Position numbers and translations under genes: made by a program. Below, piece after piece: positions 56,160 to 64,000 of a stretch of DNA of 64,000 bases. Positions within the stretch are counted from its first letter, which is position 1, and every line of letters starts with the position of its first letter. The DNA comes from Panicum virgatum (Eukaryota; Streptophyta; Magnoliopsida; Poales; Poaceae): positions 66,462,960 to 66,526,959 of the forward strand of contig NC_053147.1 in assembly GCF_016808335.1 (NCBI RefSeq), written 5' to 3'. Under the pieces are notes generated by a model, which was not told where the DNA came from, did not search any database, and worked only from the letters and a program-made list of their open reading frames with translations.

Positions 56160-56560
56160 GAACGGATGAGGCATGAACATTGGAAACTTCTGTGACTGCT
56201 TGCTTCCACCAGTTGGTATGCAAGTTTTAGAGATATCAAACTAAGATTCAGAATCCAGTTACCATCAAACTTTGCAGCAGAACGGATGAGTTTATTAATA
56301 CTGAGACATAAATGTACTAAATTCGGAATCCAGTTACCATCAAACTTTGCAGCAATTGGTATGCAAGTTTTAGAGACACGCTCGGAAACTAAAAAAAATT
56401 TCAAGCGTAAAGGACATGCTCAGAAACAGGGCCATCATTTATGTCGAGATTAATCCGTGATTCGTTTCTTTTTGTGCAAAGCAAATTGAATACATTATCA
56501 CATCTTTCTGTGACTGCTTGCTTCCACCAGTTGTTATGCAAGTTTTAGAGATATTAGCCG
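56160..56560. repeat. Scrambled internal repeats in the Harbinger-like element
   Basis: A unit containing GACTGCTTGCTTCCACCAGT and GGTATGCAAGTTTTAGAGAT occurs at 56192-56233 and 56512-56555, with a partial copy at 56352-56380. A second unit (AATCCAGTTACCATCAAACT followed by TTGCAGCA) occurs at 56250-56281 and 56328-56354, and GAACGGATGAG occurs twice. The units are shuffled relative to each other. Confidence 0.7.
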
Positions 56561-57340
56561 GCAGCAACAACATTAGCATATTATTTTCATAGGGTACCAG
56601 GACTGAATGACCATATAATAATTTACCATACATTAACAGTTTGGATATAAAATAGAGTGATTATTGGAGATGACAAAGGAACCGATGCAAAGTGATTTTC
56701 CTCAGCAACCAGAGCTTACCTAGGCCAACAATGTCGATTGAAGTGATCAGCAGGTTGTGAATCTTGGAGATGCCAGCCAATCAGATCAGAAATCACCAAG
56801 ATCTAAACAAGATCTAGAAATCAGGAGAGAGGAGATCAAACCCTAGGCAATATAGGAGAGGAGAGGAAGAACTCACATATGACGAGGAAGTGGAGGCACC
56901 GTGGTGGCTCTGGAGGCGGCGGCGGCCGAGGTGGTGCCATCGTCGCAGATCGGATGCCGTGGGGGTGCGAAGGCGGAGCAGCATCACCAACAGGGAGCTG
57001 CAGGGGTGGCGTCTAGACGGGGGTGGAGCGGCAGCGCCGAGCCGAGCCTTGGAGCGCAGGTGAAGCGGCAGCAGAAGCAGGGAGGCAGAGCACGCGGCGC
57101 GGCGGCGGAGCGCTCGCCTCGCCTCGCGTCGCTCGCGAGCGGACAGGGATGATGTTCCCGGACCCAAGAGGTGGGGACGAGTCTCCCCGGGGAAAACGCG
57201 AGGATCGGGTCGCCGAGCCCCCCGGCGTGGGCTTCCAAACATCAGGGAAATTTAGCCCGGGTTAAACTTCCACGTGGGCCTCTAGCCCAGGGAAAAGTCC
57301 GGGATCCCCGCCGGGATTGGGACTCCCAAACTAGCCCTAA

Positions 57341-57962
57341 AGCGAAACCCCCTGCAACCACCGGTCCGACCAGAATAGAGCGGTGGCACCGTCTCCAAGT
57401 TCCAGATAGATGGAGGCCCGAAACATTGCATCGACCACGGGCTCCCTATCGTCACTCAGATGTAGCCAAGGTCTGGAGGGATCTGTTCGACGCAACCACA
57501 ACCATTTCATTCGGAGAGCAAAACCAAAACGGTTCAGATCCAAGATCCGCAAACCACCAAGATCAGGAGGCCGGCACACACGCGGCCAGGCAAGAAGACA
57601 GTGACCATTCTTAGCCGACGCCGCACCAGACCACAAGAAGCCTTTACGAATCTTATCAATGCACTGGATTGCCCAAGGAGAGATCTTGATAGGCACCGCA
57701 CAACAGTATGCGTGGGAATTGCAGACAAGGTGGACTTGATGAGCACTGTACGACCAGCTTTATTGAGCAAGTTTGCCTTCCAGGATGGCAAACGCTTGGC
57801 GACCTTATCAATCAGTGGTTGCATATCTATCTTCTTGAGCTTCTTAATTCCTAGAGGTATTCCCAGGTAAGTAATGGGAAAAGGGTCGATCTTTGCTGGG
57901 AAGTTTGTTAAGAGTGTAACCGCGGCTTGCAAATCACACTGAATAGCTGGCTGAACTTCCAT
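57341..57962 (-). pseudogene. L1-type LINE, reverse-transcriptase 3' part
   Basis: The - strand reads FPITYLGIPLGIKKLKKIDM, then KAGRTVLIKSTLSAIPTHT, then (after a frame change near 57690) CIDKIRKGFLWSGAASAKNG and SIYLELGDGATALFWSDRWL. These are the thumb and linker regions of a plant LINE reverse transcriptase. Upstream parts are missing: the fragment ends near 57965, about 70 bp from the solo LTR. It continues at 54208-53295 on the other side of the Harbinger-like insertion. Confidence 0.8.
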
Positions 57963-58033
57963 CTGCCTGAACTTGAAATTTCAAATGGCACCACATGTGT
58001 TTCATTTCAAAGCCCCAAACACACACCTGATAG

Positions 58034-59670
58034 TGTAACGAACTTGGCCTCATTTAGGCCATTTCGAGTGATTTTGGTGATCGAGTGAGAACGCAATCAA
58101 TGTGACTAACGAGTTTGCGAGATCATATTTGTAGGATTTCTTAGGTCCCTTGGATGACGTATGTCCAATGCACCGTCGAGACGAGATGTCCAATGCACCG
58201 TCGAGATGAGATGTCCAATGCAACGTTGAGACAAGACGTTCAATGTGCTGTCGAGATGAAACGTCCAATCCACCGCAAATATATCAAGTCGCAGTGAAAA
58301 AGCAGAGACGAGATGTCCAAATGACCGCTGCGACGAGTCGGACAAGTGGAACAAGAAACAGAAAATTCCAGTGGGGTCGGATAATCCGAATGTGACAGGT
58401 CGGATAAACACTTCAAAGCAGCCGGATTATCCGACGCGTTGAAAACACATGTCAGATTTTGAGTAAGAGTATTCTGCAGAGAGCATATTTTCAGGGTTGA
58501 AAATTTCCTATGGGGTCGGATTATCCGACGCTATGCAAACTGAAGGTCAGACAAAGACTCGAGTGATTCTGCAGAGAGCCTGTATTCGCAAGATGGATTT
58601 TTGGCTACAGGGTCGGATGATCTGACGTGGTAGTCTCTGAGCGTAGGACTAATGAGCAGTGGCAATGATCAGTAACCATTGTTTGGAATTCAAATATGGC
58701 AGTTGCACCGGATGATCCAACGCGCCATTCACAGAGCGTCGGACTAATGGGTCGGATGAATGACATCAGCAGATCGTTTGAATTGTAACTGCTTCAGGGA
58801 AATGATAGTGGGGTCGGATGATCCGACGCCCTTGGGCAGGCACCGTCGGATTATCCGACGCCTACGCAGAAAAAATGGTAACGGCTCAAAACGGCTAGTT
58901 CGACTTGGTTTCCTATATAAGCGCCTCACCCCGGCCATTTTGGAGTTGCTAGAGTTCAGAGAAACCCTAGGCACTTTGAAGAACATCTCCAAGCCAACCA
59001 AGAGCAAATTGATCACATCTTTAGGATTAGTTCTAGATTAGCTCTTGAGTGAGTGGGCAAGGTTGTGTACCTTGTGAGCTGGTTCTTGAGTGAACGAATG
59101 TGTATCTCGGTGAGCCGGCCATCCTTGGAGTCTTGGTGCTTCGCCGGCACGTCTTCGACCCTCCGGCTTGGTGTGGAGCGGCGACGACAAGCTTTGTGCG
59201 GGGGACGTGGAGACTCCCTTCCTTGGTGGAGAAGCTCCTTAGTGGAACCCGGGATTAAGGTGACCGTGGACTCCGTGTCTTCAGAAGAGAGTTGATTGCC
59301 GAGAAGCAATACTCTTTGTGAGTGCTTCAACAGCGTGGATGTAGGTGTGCCTTTGTGGCTAACAGAACCACGGGATAAATCCTCGTGTCACAAGAGTTTA
59401 CTTTCTCTCGTCTCTCTTTAAGCTTCCGCATTTACTTATTGCAATATTTGTGTGCCTTTACTTTCTAGAGTAGAATCTTAATAAGATTGGCTATAGGTTG
59501 CATAATTCTTTTGGGATGAGGGTTTTTACACTAGAAGAACACTAGGTGCACATTTAGGTAGTATGTCTTAGTTTAATTTATGTGCAAATAGTTAGAGTTT
59601 GAGGTTAAGGTTTTTAGTTTGCCTAATTCACTCTCTCCCTCTCTTAGGCTACGAGCACCCGATTCCTTTG
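58034..59670. mobile_element. Solo LTR of a SIRE/Maximus-type copia element
   Basis: The LTR starts TGTAACGAACTTGGCC and ends in TTAGGCTACGAGCACCCGAT and CCTTTGA, matching the LTR at 61303-62824 at both ends. TATATAA at about 58913 is followed by GCGCCTCACCCCGGCCATTT, shared with that LTR. U3 holds seven near-palindromes of type TCGGATNATCCGA (58377-58865). The last base is mutated and the flanking pentamers (GATAG, TGCAA) do not match. The target duplication is therefore lost, or the LTR arose by recombination between elements. Confidence 0.75.
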
Positions 59671-61302
59671 ATGCAAATGGCACGTGCACGTATGATTTTT
59701 TCCAAGCCACTTTTCTGAATGAAGACTTGAACACAAAACCACCACAACTTGTTTAGAAAATGCATGTGTCCTAGCATGCAGTCAAGAGTCATTTTGGCTG
59801 CTGACTCTGAACGACTCAGGATTGGGAAAAGATCTTCCACCCCTGAGCATCAGGGTCAAAAGAGTTCTGAGCATCAGCTGTCTGTCTGCACGATTTGGAA
59901 AGAGGGCTACGTCTCAAAGAGAAGAGGGAGACGACGACAGAATGAAGGTGAAAGAAAAAACAGCAAGAAACGGCGTCGGTGGCCGGCCGATGGCCAGGGC
60001 TTCTCATCGCCATCTCGTTTTCGCCCTCACCACCGTCGTCGCCTTGCTCCGCGCCGTGGCCAAGGACGACAACATCTTGCGGCCGTGGCCGCCTGACTGC
60101 TCGACGGCGGACAACTACTCGGCCGGCAGCCAGTAACAGAGGAACCTCGCCCATCTCCTGTCCAGGCTCCCCGCGGCGGCCGGCGACAACGGCTGGTTCT
60201 AGGAGGGCAGCGCCGGCGCGGGCGCCGACCAGGTGTTCGGCCTCGTCATGTGCTACGCCGACTATAACGCGACGGCGTGCCGGGACTGCCTCTCCAGGGC
60301 GCCCGCCGGGATCACGACGGTGTGCCCGGGCAGCCGGAGCGTCCGCGCCATGTACGACGCGTGCGTCCTCCAGTACTCGGACACGCCGCCAATTCCGGCC
60401 ACCGCCGACCTCGCCGTCCTCTACAGAGTGTACCTGTCTTTCCCTGGGGTGTCCGTCACCTCGGAGGGCCTGCGGGAAGCCTGGGTGCCGCTGATGAGCG
60501 AGCTCACGGGCGGCGCCGCCGCCTCGCCGCTGCGGCTCGCCAACGGCAGCACGCCGTACTCGAGCTCGCAGCAGGAGATGAACGGGCTGGCGCAGTGCAC
60601 GAGGGACCTCAACGCCAGCGAGTGCGCGCGATGCATCAGCAACTACGCCAGCCAGCTGGGGAAGGTGTTCACCAACAACTCCGGCGGCGACTTCAAGGGG
60701 TACAGCTGTTACCTGCGTTACCAGGTGGCTGCGCTCGACATCACCCTGCCGCCGGCGCCCGTGCCGGCGCCGCCAGCTCCAGGTAAACATTCGATTCACG
60801 TACGCAGACCTCACCTTTATCGATTGGCGAAGCACCTTCACTCCACAGGACCTTCATCGTCTTCCAAGAAGGGGATTGTCATTGACGTGTCCGTCTCCGT
60901 CGGTTCCGTCTCGACCTTGATGGTTCTGGGCTTCTCCGGGTGGCTTCTTCTCCGGTGGCGGCGGCGGAAGATGGCTAAACTCCACGAGGAAACGTTGGCG
61001 ATGGAAGACGAATTCGATAAAGGGACCGGGCCAAAGCGGTTCCGCTACGGCGAGCTCGCCATTGCCACGGACAACTTCTCGGACAGGCAGAAGCTCGGGG
61101 AAGGCAGGTTCGGGTCGGTGTACAGGGGATTCCTGAGGGAGATGAACCTTCACGTCGCCATCAAGAGGGTGTCCAAGGGCTCCAAGCAGGGGAGGAAGGA
61201 GTACGCCTCGGAGGTGAGGATCATCAGCCGGCTGCGGCACCGCCACCTGGTGCAGCTCGTCGGCTGGTGCCACGGCGGCGGCGACCTCCTCGTCTACGAG
61301 CT

Positions 61303-62824
61303 TGTAATGAACATGGCACCATTTATGCCATTTCGAGTGATTTTGGTGATCGAATGACAACACAACACTTAAACTAATATGATTGTTAAGATTATAATTC
61401 TCAGGCTTTTAGGTTCAAGTGATGACAAAGAGAGAGAAGATAGACGTAGCAAGACCCGAAGGGCCGCCCCTACGGGGGTTCCGCTACCCGGTTAGCGGAC
61501 GGGGGTCGAGGGGGAGCCGCCCCTCGCGGGTCTCAGGGCAGCGCCCTGAAAGCTCTTCGGTTAGGAGCACCAGAAGAACCGACGCCAGGGGCACCGGTGC
61601 ATCCGACGCTTGTCGGAAGAACCGACGCTACGATGTTTGGTGCAGGAGGAAATCGAAGCCAAGTTAGCCTAGAGGCACCGGTTGAACCGACGGTCCAAGA
61701 AAGGGCCTCGGTGCATTGGCCGTCCTATGTTCCAGAGACGATGTCAAGAGCCCAGAAGAAGTTTCTTCAGCACCGGTTCAACCGACGGTGCATCGGTGCA
61801 TACCACCGGAGTAATGACGTCAGCGTTCAGAAAAAGATCCTTCAGCACCGGTTGAACCGACGAGGCATCGGTGCATTGCATCGGTTCAACCGGTGGTCAC
61901 TGTAGCAGCAGTCAGAAGTTTAACAGCTACTCCGTGGCTTAGAGTGACCGGATGAACCGACGCTACCCCGCCAAGAGGCATCGGTTCTTCCGGTGGTACG
62001 CAGATTTTCAGCTGACCGTTGGAGCAACGGCTACAAGACTTGGTGGCCTATATATACGCCTCACCCCGGCCATTTGAAGATTGCTAGAGTTGCTGGACAT
62101 CCCACACACACCCAAGAACATCTCCAAGCCATACAAAAGCATCAAGATCATATCCTTAGCCCTTAGCACACTTTAAGAGTGTTGTGTAAAGGATTAGCTC
62201 TTAGTGAGTGAGATTGCAAGGCTTAGAGTCTTTGTGCTGTGGTTCATTAGTGAACCAAAACAAGAGCTTGGTGCGCCGGCACCTTGGAGCGTGAAGCTCG
62301 CCGGCAACGTCATCGACCCTCCGACTTGGTGTGGAGCGGTGACGACATCTTTGTGCGGGGGATGTGGAGACCCCCATCCTTTGTGGAGTAGCTCCTTAGT
62401 GGAACCCGGGGCCAAGGTGACCGTGATTGTGTTCACGGAAGAGACTTGGTGGCCGAGTAGCAATACTCTTAGTGAGTGCTACAACAACGTGGATGTAGGT
62501 GTGCCTTTGTGGCTAACCGAACCATGGGATAAACACCCGCGTCAAGAGTTTGCTATCTTCTATCCCTCTCCTTAAGCTTCCGCATTTCATACTAGCAATT
62601 TGTATGCCTTTACTTTCATAGAATAGTTTCTTAATAGGAAAGGCTATAGGTTGCTAAACTCTTTTGGGATAGGGGTTTTACACTTGAACAACCTAGTTGC
62701 ACATCTAGATAGCATGTTTTAGTTTATGTTTTGTGCAAACTAGTTGGAGCCATAGGTCTAAGTTTTTTATTAGTGCCTAATTCACCCCCTCCCCCTCTTA
62801 GGCTAGAGCACCCGATCACTTTCA
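61303..62824. mobile_element. Solo LTR of a SIRE/Maximus-type copia element inside the receptor kinase exon
   Basis: The 1522-bp LTR (TGTAATGAAC ... CACTTTCA) is flanked by GAGCT (61298-61302, 62825-62829), a perfect 5-bp duplication. The kinase frame continues across it (LLVYEL / IPNGSLDKL). TATATATA lies at about 62048. U3 contains near-palindromes of type ACCGGTTGAACCGA (61675-61995). A complete element once inserted here and lost its body by LTR-LTR recombination. Confidence 0.92.
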
Positions 62825-63145
62825 GAGCTGATACCCAACGGTAGCCTCGACAAACTATCATGGTCACTCAGGCAAGTGTTGACAATCTCAAGCAGTTGCC
62901 TTTTATTTCATTTTTTTTTCTGTCTACTAGGCACAATCTCAAGCAGGACCTCTAAGATTTTCCACCCAAAGCATCTCGTGTTTTTTCTTTAAGATCAAAA
63001 CTCTAATAGAATAAAATTGCAACTAGTAATATCAAGATCCTTCAAGATCATGTATTCTGCAGGCACAAGATTGTTCTCGAGATCGCCTCGGCGATTCTTT
63101 ACCTGCACCAAGAGTGGGAGCAGTGCGTCCTGCACAGGGACATCA

Positions 63146-63292
63146 GGGGCGGAGACAGGGGGCGGGTAGGGGTCTGACCCCTATGGTTCCCAAATTTATA
63201 TTGAATATTTGAATTTTAATTAAATTTTTATATAAATTAGTATGATTGGCTCTCCCTAATAATGAAAAAAATAAATTCCTGACTCCGCCCCC
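63146..63292. mobile_element. Short MITE in the kinase catalytic loop, with 10-bp target duplication
   Basis: AGGGACATCA (63136-63145) is repeated at 63293-63302. The 147-bp element begins GGGGCGGAGACAGG and, inverted, ends GGGGGCGGAGTCAGG. A 9-10-bp duplication suggests a Mutator-type MITE. It splits the codons for HRDIKPS of the receptor kinase. Confidence 0.82.
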
Positions 63293-63871
63293 AGGGACAT
63301 CAAGCCGAGCTACGTGATGCTGGACGCGACCTTCAACACCAAGCTCGGTGACTTCGGGCTCGCCAAGCTCGTCGACCACGCCCGGGGCTCGCACACCACG
63401 GCGGTCACCGGCACGCTGGGGTACATGGACCCGGAGTGCAGGGTGAGAGGCCGGGCCAGCGCCCAGTCCGATGTCTACAGCTTCGGCGTCCTCCTCCTCG
63501 AGGTCGCGTGTGGCCGGGCCCCCGCCGTCGTGCTCGACGACGACGGCGCCGTGATCCACCTGTCGCAGCACGTGTTGGAGCTCCACGGCCAGGGAAGGGC
63601 CCTCGACGCCGCCGACCCGCGGCTGGGCGGGGAGTTCGACGCCCGGGAGATGGAGAGCGTGCTGGTGGCCGGGCTCCGGTGCACGCAGGGCGACCGGAGC
63701 ACGAGGCCGTCCATAAGGCAGGTCCTCGCCGTGCTGCGGTTCGAGCTGCCGTTGCCGAGCCTCCTCCCTGCGAGGGCGCCGGTGGTGGTCTACACGCCGC
63801 CGGCTGGCCTGCTGATGAACTCTGATCCATCTTCTCATGGGACAGACAGCACCTCTGCAACGTCAACCTAG

Positions 63872-64000
63872 CGCCTGTTGGGAATGATCTCATCTTAACC
63901 TTGCGTTACGATAACTAGTCTATCAACCGTGCTTCCGCATGGATTAATTAGAATTAATATAAATATAAAAATAATAATTATAATTATCCATCTCATGTCA
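63872..64000. other. 3' flank of the receptor kinase relic
   Basis: The stretch is AT-rich with no feature. The window ends here. Confidence 0.5.

Larger units (their letters stand above)
54209..57337. mobile_element. PIF/Harbinger-like non-autonomous element with captured gene fragment
   Basis: The 3129-bp element is flanked by TAA (54206-54208, 57338-57340) with ends GGGCTAGTTTGGGATGCC and, inverted, GGGCTAGTTTGGGAGTCC. It lies inside a LINE open frame that rejoins cleanly across the site (LQGVSL ... DVAPSLCRAV, apart from one stop at the joint). The ends are GC-rich; the middle is not. It contains HD-ZIP III exons on the - strand, scrambled internal repeats (56160-56560) and a GC-rich right part (56890-57240) with Arg-rich spurious frames. 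No transposase is present. Confidence 0.78.
59990..63871 (+). pseudogene. DUF26 (Gnk2) receptor-like kinase, disrupted
   Basis: The ancestral product was a plasma-membrane receptor kinase. After a signal peptide (HLVFALTTVVALLRAV) come two DUF26 domains, each with a C-X8-C-X2-C motif (CYADYNATACRDC, CTRDLNASECARC). A membrane span follows (VSTLMVLGFSGWLLL), then a kinase domain with Gly loop LGEGRFGSVYRG, VAIKRVSKG and DFGLAKLVDH. The kinase resembles the L-type lectin receptor kinases more than usual CRKs. Exons: 59990-60782, 60849-61302 with 62830-62871, 63063-63145 with 63303-63871. Defects: TAA at 60134 and TAG at 60200 (both at expected Tyr codons), a solo LTR in the kinase exon, a MITE in the catalytic loop, and HRDIKPS followed by Tyr instead of the invariant Asn. 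It cannot make an active receptor. Confidence 0.87.

Noticed and set aside
59816..60841. 341-codon - strand frame opposite the receptor kinase
   Set aside because: It is GC-rich antisense of the DUF26 region. The + strand has a signal peptide and cysteine motifs, while the - strand reads Arg/Gly/Val-rich sequence without a family.

Overview
This is nuclear DNA of a grass, most likely a panicoid cereal relative. It has many-intron plant genes, GC-rich first exons, an Au-type SINE, Stowaway and Tourist MITEs, and CACTA, MULE, Ty1-copia and LINE families typical of Poaceae. The species cannot be named from sequence alone. I see three apparently intact genes. (1) A SUMO-specific cysteine protease of the OTS/ULP1 type, + strand, 14 exons, 13488-20622. 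(2) A homocysteine S-methyltransferase, + strand, 7 exons, 33802-43231, with a whole copia retrotransposon in intron 6. (3) The 26S proteasome lid subunit RPN6, - strand, single coding exon 45636-46916, with a 1.3-kb intron in its 5' UTR. Two gene relics can also be read: a truncated Pumilio-type RNA-binding protein gene (43744-45348, -) and a DUF26 receptor-like kinase (59990-63871, +) broken by two stops, a solo LTR and a MITE.

Layout: 1-1414 is the 3' end of a SIRE/Maximus-type copia element inserted into a CACTA transposase gene. The CACTA remnant runs to about 10799 and includes its second gene. 10800-13487 is mostly featureless intergenic DNA ahead of the SUMO protease gene, whose introns hold LINE and SINE fragments. 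At 22109-26940 is a complete CACTA element with a CCT target duplication. The right part of this CACTA plus its flank (24351-28740) is repeated in direct tandem at 28741-33086, almost without sequence change. The HMT gene follows, carrying a non-autonomous MULE, an Au SINE and the copia element in introns. After HMT come the Pumilio relic and RPN6.

Upstream of RPN6 sits a 3.3-kb MULE (48544-51870) carrying a decayed gene with a MuDR N-terminal-like part and a plant-mobile-domain part. Further right, a small local duplication (52205-53036) keeps both filled and empty insertion sites. Next is a LINE on the - strand (53295-57962) split by a TAA-flanked Harbinger-like element (54209-57337) that has captured two exons and an intron of a class III HD-ZIP gene. 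A solo SIRE-type LTR (58034 to about 59670) and the broken receptor kinase close the window.

The window is best read as a small gene island heavily loaded with nested transposons. Target-site duplications allow many insertions to be bounded to the base. The three host genes serve unrelated housekeeping roles (deSUMOylation, methionine/S-methylmethionine cycling, protein degradation), and no operon-like relation is implied. I found no clearly new biological system. The strongest oddities are the near-identical 4.4-kb tandem duplication with a 3-bp ATG microhomology, the Harbinger-like capture of HD-ZIP III exons, an inverted pair of diverged coding-like arms inside the CACTA, duplicated in-frame splice acceptors in the SUMO protease gene, and LTRs each carrying their own palindromic motif.
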